A DNA stretch of 64,000 nucleotides from Thalassotalea sp. ND16A (GTDB lineage: Bacteria > Pseudomonadota > Gammaproteobacteria > Enterobacterales > Alteromonadaceae), in contig NZ_JQDZ01000030.1 in NCBI RefSeq assembly GCF_000764205.1, positions 62,001 to 126,000 on the forward strand. Direction: 5' to 3'. The notes beneath the pieces were generated by a model that saw nothing but the letters and a program-made list of their open reading frames with translations, made no database searches and was not told the DNA's origin. A program made the translations under genes and the position numbers. Below are positions 16,157 to 23,657 of this stretch, in pieces. Every line of letters starts with the position of its first letter. Position 1 is the stretch's first letter.

Positions 16157-16903
16157 ATGAAAGATAAAAAAGTAGCATTAGTCACTGGCGCTATGGGTGG
16201 GATTGGCACCGCAATTTGCCATAAAATGGCAGAAGATGGTTACCACGTGTTGGCAACTCACCGCCCTGGAAAAGAAGACAGTGCAACATCGTGGATTGAT
16301 AGTGAAGCATTTCCAGCGAACCTTGTTGAACCTTTGGCACTGGATGTGTGTGATACCGCGGATTGTGATCAAGTTTTGAAAAAAGTGATGGAAGATTTTG
16401 GCCGTATCGATGTATTGGTGAACAATGCTGGTATCACCCGTGATACCACGTTCAAACGGATGAATTTTGCACAATGGAACGATGTCATTAATACCAACCT
16501 CAATAGTTTATTTAATGTAACCCAGCCATTATTTCAAGCGATGTGCGAGCAAGGCAACGGCCGCATTATCAACATCACCTCAATTAATGGTTTAAAAGGG
16601 CAATTTGGCCAGGCCAACTATGCTGCCGCTAAAGCCGGGATGATCGGTTTTACTAAGTCATTAGCACTGGAGTCGGCACGTTTTGGCGTTACGGTGAATG
16701 CTGTTGCACCGGGTTACACCGCGACCCCGATGGTTTCCTCCCTTAAAGAAGAGGTGCTTGATTCAATTAAAGTACAAATTCCACAACGCCGTTTGGCAAC
16801 TCCGGTAGAAATAGCTAAATCAATCAGTTACTTAGCCAGTGAGGATGCCGCATATATCACCGGCGAAACGTTGAACATCAACGGCGGCCAGTACATGCAC
16901 TAG
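16157..16903 (+). CDS. phaB: Acetoacetyl-CoA reductase
   Basis: PhaB reduces acetoacetyl-CoA to (R)-3-hydroxybutyryl-CoA with NADPH, the second step of PHB synthesis. The start is ATG 16157, with GGAGG 8 nt upstream; an in-frame TTG at 16142 overlaps that ribosome site and is rejected. The 248-residue SDR has the cofactor motif ALVTGAMGGIGTAI, the NNAGITRD motif, and a catalytic triad visible as Ser142, Tyr155 and Lys159 (ITSINGLKGQFGQANYAAAK). GETLNINGGQYMH is the typical PhaB C-terminus. It is first in an operon with phaA 30 bp downstream. Confidence 0.94.
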   Translation: MKDKKVALVTGAMGGIGTAICHKMAEDGYHVLATHRPGKEDSATSWIDSEAFPANLVEPLALDVCDTADCDQVLKKVMEDFGRIDVLVNNAGITRDTTFKRMNFAQWNDVINTNLNSLFNVTQPLFQAMCEQGNGRIINITSINGLKGQFGQANYAAAKAGMIGFTKSLALESARFGVTVNAVAPGYTATPMVSSLKEEVLDSIKVQIPQRRLATPVEIAKSISYLASEDAAYITGETLNINGGQYMH

Positions 16904-16933
16904 GTTTTTACCTAATAATAAAGGATTTTAAAA

Positions 16934-18142
16934 ATGAACAAAGTTTATCTCGTTTCTGCTAAACGTACTGCTATTGGCTCCTTTGGTGGCGCATTTAAAT
17001 CAGTACCGGCTTCCGCACTTGCTGCTGAAGCCGTAACAGCTGCCTTAGCCGCTGCAAATGTTGATGCAGCCCAGGTTGATGAATTGTTGATGGGTAATGT
17101 CATTGCTGCCGGTCAAGGCATGGGCCCTGGTCGACAAGCCGCAATCGCTGCCGGTCTTCCAGAAATTACCCCGGCATATACCGTTAACATGATTTGCGGC
17201 AGTGGCATGAAAGTCGTCATGGATGGTGCTGCCCACATTAAGGCTGGCGATGCCAATGTTGTGGTCGCCTGTGGCGGGGAAAATATGTCTCGCTACCCTT
17301 ATGTGGTGACCTCAGACATACGTTTTGGCACAAAAATGGGCAATTTAGAGCTTTCCGACACGTTAATTGATGATGGCTTAACCGACGTTTTCAATAAATA
17401 CCATATGGGCATCACCGCAGAAAATGTGGCAGAAAAACTTGAGGTAAGTCGAGAAGAGCAAGATAACTTTGCTTTGCAAAGCCAGCAACGTGCGTTAAAT
17501 GCCATTGAAAGTGGTAAATTTGTGGATGAAATCGTGCCATTAGAAGTGACCGTACGCCGCAAGACGAATGTTATCGCTACTGATGAGTATCCCAAAGTTG
17601 ATGTGAGCAGTGACGGTTTAACTAAAATGCGGGCGGCATTTAAAAGAGAAGGCACAGTAACAGCTGGTAATGCATCAGGCCTGAATGATGGTGGCTCAGC
17701 AATCATACTGGCATCGGAATCGGCTGTTGAAAAATATGATCTTAAACCAATCGCGGAATTAGTGAGTTATGCTCAATCGGGTATTGATCCTGCCATCATG
17801 GGCTTAGGACCGGTGCCGGCGATTGCGAAAGCATTATCACTGGCGGATCTGACGTTACAGGATATTGAACTACTGGAGTTAAATGAAGCTTTTGCTGCGC
17901 AAGCGCTTGGGGTAATGAAACAGCTTTGTAATGATCACCAAGAATCTCTTGCGGCGTTAACCGAGCGAACCAATGTTAATGGTGGCGCAATCGCCTTAGG
18001 TCACCCGTTAGGTGCATCGGGTAATCGAATTATTGTCACTTTGCTGCATGAAATGAAAAAACGTGGCAACAAACTCGGACTGGCATCACTTTGTATCGGT
18101 GGTGGTATGGGAACCGCTGTAATTGTTAAATCGTTAGATTAA
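16934..18142 (+). CDS. phaA: Acetyl-CoA acetyltransferase (beta-ketothiolase)
   Basis: PhaA condenses two acetyl-CoA to acetoacetyl-CoA, the first step of PHB synthesis. The 402-residue thiolase has the nucleophilic Cys88 (NMICGSGMK), the catalytic His357 (GGAIALGHPLGASGNRI) and the second catalytic Cys387 (SLCIGGGMGTA), all in the canonical order. NEAFAAQALGVMK supplies the NEAF motif. AAGGA lies before ATG 16934. It follows phaB by 30 bp and is followed by a stem-loop at 18151. Confidence 0.95.
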   Translation: MNKVYLVSAKRTAIGSFGGAFKSVPASALAAEAVTAALAAANVDAAQVDELLMGNVIAAGQGMGPGRQAAIAAGLPEITPAYTVNMICGSGMKVVMDGAAHIKAGDANVVVACGGENMSRYPYVVTSDIRFGTKMGNLELSDTLIDDGLTDVFNKYHMGITAENVAEKLEVSREEQDNFALQSQQRALNAIESGKFVDEIVPLEVTVRRKTNVIATDEYPKVDVSSDGLTKMRAAFKREGTVTAGNASGLNDGGSAIILASESAVEKYDLKPIAELVSYAQSGIDPAIMGLGPVPAIAKALSLADLTLQDIELLELNEAFAAQALGVMKQLCNDHQESLAALTERTNVNGGAIALGHPLGASGNRIIVTLLHEMKKRGNKLGLASLCIGGGMGTAVIVKSLD

Positions 18143-18150
18143 GGTGGTAA

Positions 18151-18180
18151 TGCTGGTATTAGGGTCTGTTGATACCAGCA
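18151..18180 (+). terminator. Stem-loop between phaA and the tailed phasin gene
   Basis: TGCTGGTAT (18151-18159) pairs perfectly with ATACCAGCA (18172-18180) over a 12-nt loop. No T tract follows, so it may be an mRNA-processing or partial-attenuation structure rather than a full terminator. Confidence 0.6.
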
Positions 18181-18226
18181 CTTAAAATAGCAAGATAAAT
18201 TAAAATATATCGATAAAGGACTCATC

Positions 18227-18943
18227 ATGACCGATAATAAACAGTATTCAAGCAATTCGTTGTTCAATCCATTATTTGCAACCACGCAAACATTGTGGGG
18301 GGATATCGTCTCATATCAGCATCAGTTCGTTACTGACAGTTTGAGCCAATCTGTTGACCAGGTAGACAAAGTTATTAACGCCAAGGATCCACAGACACTT
18401 GTGGAAATCCAGAAAACGTTTGTTGAGCAACAAGCAAGTAAACTTACTCAGTTGACTGAACAAGTTGCGAGTAGTTTTCAAAAGGCCCAACTTGATATTC
18501 AACAGTCATTTTCTGGCACTCAAGCTAAAACCTCAACGGTTGAAGCAGAAACTGTGGCACCTACAGCGGCTAAAAAACCTGCAGATAAAGCGAGCCTGGT
18601 CAAAACCAATAAGGTAAAAACGCCAAAAGTAAAATCGGCTGCAGCTGATCCTAAAGTTGCCAAGACCAAAGCAAGCCCGGCCAAATCGAACCCGGTTAAA
18701 GCCAAGGCAGTTAACGCCAAAGTCGTTAAAGCGAAACCAGTTAAAGCAAAAACCGTTAAAGCCGAGGCAAAAAAAACAACGGTAACTGAACCACTTGCCG
18801 CTAAAACAAGTCCGGCAAAGCCAGCAACAAAAAAAGTTTCATCGACAAAATCCATTAAGCCAGTACCTGTAAAACCAGCACCAGTAAAGCCATCAACACC
18901 ACCAGGAAGCAGCGCGAAAAAGCCCGCTTCAGATAAACAGTAA
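18227..18943 (+). CDS. Phasin with a long histone-like K/A/P-rich tail (PhaM-like)
   Basis: A 238-residue protein in two parts. Residues about 1-105 are a phasin-type amphipathic helical domain (NPLFATTQTLWGDIVSYQHQ, then VEIQKTFVEQQASKLTQLTE) expected to coat PHA granules. Residues about 115-238 are low-complexity and very basic, rich in Lys, Ala, Pro and Val, with repeated VKAK/AKPVKAK and SPAKP units like bacterial histone H1-like tails. PhaM of Ralstonia has the same plan on a smaller scale (PAKKA motifs) and binds both PHA synthase and DNA. By analogy this protein may tether granules to the nucleoid; that is inference. It lies between phaA and phaC. Confidence 0.82.
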   Translation: MTDNKQYSSNSLFNPLFATTQTLWGDIVSYQHQFVTDSLSQSVDQVDKVINAKDPQTLVEIQKTFVEQQASKLTQLTEQVASSFQKAQLDIQQSFSGTQAKTSTVEAETVAPTAAKKPADKASLVKTNKVKTPKVKSAAADPKVAKTKASPAKSNPVKAKAVNAKVVKAKPVKAKTVKAEAKKTTVTEPLAAKTSPAKPATKKVSSTKSIKPVPVKPAPVKPSTPPGSSAKKPASDKQ

Positions 18944-18956
18944 TGATTAAAAAATG

Positions 18957-18976
18957 AACCACACCTTAGTGTGGTT
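18957..18976 (+). terminator. Short hairpin after the tailed phasin gene
   Basis: AACCACAC and GTGTGGTT form an 8-bp stem over a 4-nt loop, followed by ATCAAAAG rather than a T run. It is a weak terminator or attenuator before phaC. Confidence 0.55.
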
Positions 18977-19043
18977 ATCAAAAGGGCTTAATGTTTTAAC
19001 TTCAATGTTTTTATAGCCGTTATCGATAAAAGGAGTGGTATCA

Positions 19044-20789
19044 ATGAAAAATATGGCAAGCGCACAAGAGTTTTTTGAATTTATCAATAATGAAACCAAC
19101 CAAATGTTGGAAACTCTTTCATCAGAGCAGACGAAACAGGCATTTGCGCAGTTTAATAACCAGTGGCTTGAGTTAACTCAGCGTCATGTTGCAGACCCCT
19201 CTGCCTGGCTCAATAGCGTTGTCGAATTTCAAACACAACAAATCGGTTTATGGAATCAATTTCTGACCGGGCAGGCAGCCAAACTGAGCACTGCAGGCAA
19301 TGACGACTCAGGACAAGCAATACAAGAACAAATTTTTGACTACATCAAAAGTTCGTATGTTATTACCGCAAATACCCTTAATGAATTAGCCGAAGATTCT
19401 AATTTAGCTGAGCAAGAGCAGCAAAAACTTGAATTTTATACTAAGCAATACCTTGAAGCGATGTCGCCAGATAACTTTGCCGCGACGAATCCTGAAGTTA
19501 TTCAAGAAGCCATTAATACCAATGGTCAAAGCTTAGTCAATGGCCTTAAAAATTTATTTTCTGACATCGAAAAAGGCCGCATTAGCATGACTGATGAAAG
19601 CGCCTTTCGCTTAGGTGAGAACCTTGCGGTCACTGAAGGTGCGGTTATTTATGAAAATGAATTGTTTCAGTTAATTCATTATCGGCCGCAAAGTGAACAA
19701 GTCTTTAGTAAGCCAACCCTCATTGTACCGCCATGTATCAATAAATTTTACATTCTTGATCTTCAGCCACACAATTCATTTGTGAATTACTGCGTTCAGA
19801 AACAGCAAAATACCTTTTTAATCTCTTGGCTCAACCCAAGCAATCAGCAGGGTCACCTTAGTTGGGATAACTACGTTGAGGACGGGGTCATTAATGCAAT
19901 AAATATTGTTAAAAAGATCACTGACTCTAACAATGTTAATGCTGTCTCCTGGTGTGTGGGCGGTACTTTGCTGGCAAGTACTTTGGCTGTTCTGGCAAAT
20001 CGTAAAGATAATTCAGTACGGTCAGCAACATTTTTAACTACCTTATTGGATTTTGAACAACCAGGGGATATCTCGGTATTTATTGATCAGCAACAGGTTG
20101 ATCAATTACTGACTCAGGCAAAAGAACAAGGCGTATTAAGTGGTCGATATTTAGCGAACGCTTTTAACCTGTTGCGTTCGCGTGATCTCATTTGGTCTTA
20201 TGTGGTTAACAACTACCTTAAAGGCAAGCAACCTTCGTCTTTTGATATTTTGTATTGGAACAGTGATTCAACAAACCTGCCTTATGAAATGTACCAGTTT
20301 TATATCAAACAAATGTATCTTAATAATAATTTAAGTAAAAACAACGCCATAACCATATGTAATGAACCAATCGACTTAGCTAAAATTGACGTTCCCTGTT
20401 ATTTTCTATCGACTATTGACGATCATATTGCGCCTTGGAAAAGTACCTTTAAAGGCACTGAATTGCTTAGTGGCAGTCATCAATTTGTGCTTGCTGCAAG
20501 TGGTCATGTTGCAGGTGTGATTAATCCTGTGTCTAAAAACCGGCGTCATTACTGGCTTGATGGTGAACTGAATAACGGCGCTGATAAATGGTTAGAAACC
20601 GCAACCAAAGAGCAAGGGTCGTGGTGGACTCATTGGCATAAATGGCTTAACAAACGAGCAGGAAAGAAAATTGACTCGCCGGCTTTGGGTAGTGACCAAT
20701 ATCAGGTTATAGAGCCAGCTCCCGGGCGTTATGTGAAAGTGAAGCTTGAAGACATGGACAAGGCAAACTTAAACAATTGTGAAAACTGA
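19044..20789 (+). CDS. phaC: Class I poly(3-hydroxyalkanoate) synthase
   Basis: PhaC polymerises (R)-3-hydroxyacyl-CoA into PHA at the granule surface. The start is ATG 19044, with AGGAG 8 nt before it; GTG 19035 overlaps that site and is rejected. The 581 residues match class I enzymes (~590). The PhaC box SWCVGGTLLAS carries Cys304, with Asp460 in STIDDHIAPW and His488 in AASGHVAGVINP; spacing of Asp to His (28) equals that of Ralstonia D480/H508. The N-terminal ~180 residues are the granule/partner-binding domain, and the C-terminal PAPGRYVKVKLE is typical. Single-subunit length excludes class III/IV. Confidence 0.95.
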   Translation: MKNMASAQEFFEFINNETNQMLETLSSEQTKQAFAQFNNQWLELTQRHVADPSAWLNSVVEFQTQQIGLWNQFLTGQAAKLSTAGNDDSGQAIQEQIFDYIKSSYVITANTLNELAEDSNLAEQEQQKLEFYTKQYLEAMSPDNFAATNPEVIQEAINTNGQSLVNGLKNLFSDIEKGRISMTDESAFRLGENLAVTEGAVIYENELFQLIHYRPQSEQVFSKPTLIVPPCINKFYILDLQPHNSFVNYCVQKQQNTFLISWLNPSNQQGHLSWDNYVEDGVINAINIVKKITDSNNVNAVSWCVGGTLLASTLAVLANRKDNSVRSATFLTTLLDFEQPGDISVFIDQQQVDQLLTQAKEQGVLSGRYLANAFNLLRSRDLIWSYVVNNYLKGKQPSSFDILYWNSDSTNLPYEMYQFYIKQMYLNNNLSKNNAITICNEPIDLAKIDVPCYFLSTIDDHIAPWKSTFKGTELLSGSHQFVLAASGHVAGVINPVSKNRRHYWLDGELNNGADKWLETATKEQGSWWTHWHKWLNKRAGKKIDSPALGSDQYQVIEPAPGRYVKVKLEDMDKANLNNCEN

Positions 20790-20897
20790 ACCGTTCAACC
20801 ATAGATGACCATTTTAACATGAGTTATCAGCCATCTAACACGCGCTTAGTATTTTGTAATACAAAGCGCGTTAGCCCTATATCTCTTTTAAATAGCC

Positions 20898-22115
20898 CTA
20901 GTCAAATTCAGCGATAAACTGTTTTATTCTTGGTCCAACTTCTTGTCTGAATCTTCGACCATTAAATACCCCGTAATGTCCAACTTCAGGCTGAAGATAG
21001 TGTTGTTTCATCTGCTCTGGTATACCTGATAATATTTGATGTGCCGCCTGGGTTTGACCTGCGCCAGTGATATCGTCTTTTTCACCTTCAACTGTCATTA
21101 ACGCCACTTGTGTTACTGCTGAGGTATCGATTAGCTCGCCTTGATAGGTCATTTCACCTTTAGGCAATTGATGCTCAATAAATACGTGTTTAATGGTATC
21201 AATATAGTATTGAGCGGGTAAGTCCATTACCGCTAAGTATTCATTATAAAATTGACGATGATTTTCAGCATTATCGCCATCTCCTTTGATTAAGTCACCA
21301 TAAAAGGTAAAATGTTTATCAATATGACTGTCCATGTTCATACTTAAAAAACCAGAGAGTTGGATAAAACCGGGATAGACTCGCTGCCCTTCACCTACAT
21401 AGCCATTAGGTACAGAACAGATGACATTTTTCTCAAACCACTCCAGCTCCTTTGAAATGGCATAGTCATTAACTTCGGTTGGGCTGATCCTGGTATCAAT
21501 AGGGCCACCAAGCAAAGACATTGATTTGGGCTGATAACTCGCATTATTCTGTGCCATGACAGTGGCAGCAACAAGGGTTGGGACGGTTGGTTGGCACACG
21601 GCAATAATATGGAAGTCTCCGGCTAAATACTGGCAAAATTCGATAATAGTTTTGACATAATCATCAAACGAAAAACTGCCGGCGCTGAGCGGTACATCCC
21701 TGGCATTAACCCAGTCAGTAATGTACACATCGTGATCATCAATAAAGTGCTTTACGGTACCACGTAACAGGGTTGAATAATGCCCGGATAAAGGTGCAAT
21801 AATTAATACCTTAGGCTGAGAATATTGACCATTTCGCTGAAAGTTCAGTAACTTGCAATAAGGTTTGTCGATAACAACAACTTCTTTAATGGCTATTTTA
21901 TTGCCATCAATATTGGCATAGTCAATATTAAACCCTGGTTTACCATAAACCCCAGTAAACCGCTCAATGACTTCCATCGTTGCTGCTATGGTTTTACCAG
22001 CAAAAGAATAATTTAAAGGTGACCACGGGTGTTCACTAAGCTGTTGCATTTGTTGCATCCAGGCATTCAACGGGGATACTGCAGTCATGTAAGATTGATG
22101 CATTTGATATAACAT
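20898..22115 (-). CDS. phaZ: Intracellular PHB depolymerase
   Basis: PhaZ mobilises intracellular PHB granules. I set the start at 22113-22115, giving 405 residues beginning MLYQMHQSYMTAVSPLNAWM, which is how intracellular PhaZ proteins begin; the longer in-frame extension to 22208 would place the phaZ operator palindrome inside the gene. The nucleophile box is AVCQPTVP with Cys174 in place of the lipase serine, as in Ralstonia PhaZ1. MTVEGEKDDITGAGQT and EVGHYGVFNGRRFR supply the Asp and His of the triad. There is no signal peptide. It is opposite to phaC and divergent from phaR. Confidence 0.93.
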   Translation of the reverse strand: MLYQMHQSYMTAVSPLNAWMQQMQQLSEHPWSPLNYSFAGKTIAATMEVIERFTGVYGKPGFNIDYANIDGNKIAIKEVVVIDKPYCKLLNFQRNGQYSQPKVLIIAPLSGHYSTLLRGTVKHFIDDHDVYITDWVNARDVPLSAGSFSFDDYVKTIIEFCQYLAGDFHIIAVCQPTVPTLVAATVMAQNNASYQPKSMSLLGGPIDTRISPTEVNDYAISKELEWFEKNVICSVPNGYVGEGQRVYPGFIQLSGFLSMNMDSHIDKHFTFYGDLIKGDGDNAENHRQFYNEYLAVMDLPAQYYIDTIKHVFIEHQLPKGEMTYQGELIDTSAVTQVALMTVEGEKDDITGAGQTQAAHQILSGIPEQMKQHYLQPEVGHYGVFNGRRFRQEVGPRIKQFIAEFD

Positions 22116-22191
22116 TGTATTGCCTTTTATGTTTGATCTGGTATTCATTTCGAATGCGTAATAATAGTCAGTAAGAATGAAACGACAGGTA

Positions 22192-22208
22192 ATGGTGCGG
22201 TGCACCAT
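22192..22208. promoter_or_regulatory. Candidate PhaR operator in the phaZ leader
   Basis: A perfect inverted repeat, ATGGTGC-GGT-GCACCAT (7+3+7). On the minus strand it lies just downstream of a possible promoter: TTGACC (22233-22238), a 17-bp spacer, and a weak TTAACT (22210-22215). Its TGC-rich composition matches the operator at 23177 and the known PhaR preference for TGC dyads. Confidence 0.55.
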
Positions 22209-22427
22209 TAGTTAAATACTAACGCCAATACAGGTCAAAGATCAACCAAAATATATAAATTTCTAATGAATTGGTTCACCGTGATACAAGCAATCGATTT
22301 TCTATAATTGCGGGGATTACCAGCAACAGGCTGTTTCAACATCATCTTATATTGAGCAAGGCTAATATTGGTATTTCAGCCAATTCTCGGTACACTAAGA
22401 CGAAAGATGCAATTAGAGAGTTTTAGT

Positions 22428-22889
22428 ATGGCAGAACCAAGAATTATAAAAAAATACCCTAACCGTCGCTTATATGATACCGAACAAAGTTGTTATATCA
22501 CTTTAACAAATGTCAAAGAGTTAGTGATGGCAGGGGTAGAATTTCAGGTGGTTGATAGTAATTCATCAGATGATATCACCCGAACCATTTTGCTGCAGAT
22601 CATTATGGAGGAAGAGTCTCAGGGTAAGCCATTATTTAGCGAAAGTGCTCTGTCTAATTTAATACGGTTCTACGGTGGAACTTTTCAAGGGGTGCTTGGT
22701 AAGTATTTAGAGGAGAGTTTAGTGGCATTTAGCCAACAACAACAGCAACTGTTTTCTTCTTCGACAAATTCTAACCCGATGCAAAATATCGCTCAGTTGG
22801 CGCAGCAAAATATGAAGGTGTGGACGGATATGCAAAGCTCGTTTTTTCAACAATCGGCCGATTCTGCAAAAGATAATAAAAAGAAATAG
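22428..22889 (+). CDS. phaR: PHA accumulation regulator (PhaR repressor)
   Basis: PhaR binds nascent PHA and the promoters of phasin genes, releasing them as polymer forms. The start at ATG 22428 gives 153 residues beginning MAEPRIIKKYPNRRLYDTEQ, the diagnostic PHB/PHA accumulation DNA-binding domain (residues 5-65, with SCYITLTNVKELVMAG). A second PHB-accumulation domain follows (RTILLQIIMEEESQGKPLFS, residues ~57-100), then a Gln-rich, amphipathic C-terminus. Length is typical of gamma/beta-proteobacterial PhaR. It is divergent from phaZ and upstream of a small phasin, whose promoter carries a matching operator. Confidence 0.93.
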   Translation: MAEPRIIKKYPNRRLYDTEQSCYITLTNVKELVMAGVEFQVVDSNSSDDITRTILLQIIMEEESQGKPLFSESALSNLIRFYGGTFQGVLGKYLEESLVAFSQQQQQLFSSSTNSNPMQNIAQLAQQNMKVWTDMQSSFFQQSADSAKDNKKK

Positions 22890-23151
22890 TTCACCTTTCC
22901 TGAAAAATAAAAATGAACGAATTATTGTGGTGTAAACCGGGATGATTCGTTTTTTTGGGTTTAATCTGTCCGCACTTTTGCCGAGAAAAATCAAATTTCC
23001 TGACTCCTTAATAGCTCCTATATTATCTAGCTTCCTACCTGCCACGATATCTGCATTGCCAAGCGATAAAAATGCACTTAGAAAACAGTTCTTTGTCATC
23101 CATATAGTTGTATTGATCGAATGAATAATAACCACTTTTGAAATTTATCTA

Positions 23152-23191
23152 TTGACCTTGTTCAAAAATCGTCCTATGCTGCACTGCAGCA
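23152..23191 (+). promoter_or_regulatory. Phasin promoter with overlapping PhaR-type operator
   Basis: TTGACC (23152-23157) and TATGCT (23175-23180) are separated by exactly 17 bp, a good sigma-70 promoter. The perfect palindrome TGCTGCACTGCAGCA (23177-23191) overlaps the -10, and TGCAGTGCA (4+1+4 palindrome) follows at 23195-23203. This is the TGC-rich type of site bound by PhaR repressors. The rest of the 22890-23231 gap holds no convincing gene; a 60-codon ORF at 22942 lacks a ribosome site. Confidence 0.75.
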
Positions 23192-23231
23192 TATTGCAGT
23201 GCACAATTAACTTAACCACGGAGTGATTACT

Positions 23232-23594
23232 ATGATAAACCTTGAAGATAACATGAAATTTTTTAAAGACGTAAGCACAAAAAGCCTTGAAAGTGTTGGT
23301 GCTTTTGGACAACTTAATCAAAAAGCATGGAGCTCACTAGCGGAAAAGCAAATGGAAATAATCTCATTAGCGACAGAGGCGAGTGTTGAAAGCTTAAATG
23401 TGTTTTCTAAAACCCAAGATGTTAAAGACTTAACCGAGCAACAAACGAAAATCACCAAAGATTTTGGTGAGAAATTAAAAGTGAAAAATCAGGAACTGGT
23501 TGATATATCAACCAAGGTCCGTGATGATTTTAACGAATTCACCCAAAAACAAGTTTCTCTAGTTAATGAAAACTTGAGCAATGTCGCCCAATAA
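23232..23594 (+). CDS. phaP: Phasin family granule-associated protein
   Basis: A 120-residue phasin from ATG 23232, with ACGGAG 8 nt upstream; GTG 23223 is rejected because it overlaps that site. The sequence is nearly all amphipathic helix (FKDVSTKSLESVGAFGQLNQ, then AWSSLAEKQMEIISLATEAS), with the late conserved DFGEKLKVKNQELVDISTKV block of phasin_2 domains. No cysteine is present. It coats PHA granules and limits their coalescence. Its promoter has a PhaR-type operator at -10, so expression should rise when polymer titrates PhaR. Confidence 0.9.
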   Translation: MINLEDNMKFFKDVSTKSLESVGAFGQLNQKAWSSLAEKQMEIISLATEASVESLNVFSKTQDVKDLTEQQTKITKDFGEKLKVKNQELVDISTKVRDDFNEFTQKQVSLVNENLSNVAQ

Positions 23595-23657
23595 CGGCAT
23601 AATTTTCAGGCATTAAAGTGAAACCGATATTCACTTGCTGAGTATCGGTTAATTTAT

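Noticed and set aside
18520-18981. 153-codon antisense ORF over the basic-tail phasin
   Set aside because: It mirrors the low-complexity K/A/P-rich coding tail; composition alone keeps the antisense frame open.
19262-19280. GGGCAGGCAG inside phaC resembling the REP-like repeat
   Set aside because: Only a short core matches, without the hairpin or tail, and it is conserved coding sequence.
22942-23124. 60-codon plus-strand ORF between phaR and phaP
   Set aside because: No ribosome site, no family resemblance, and it is too short to support on its own.
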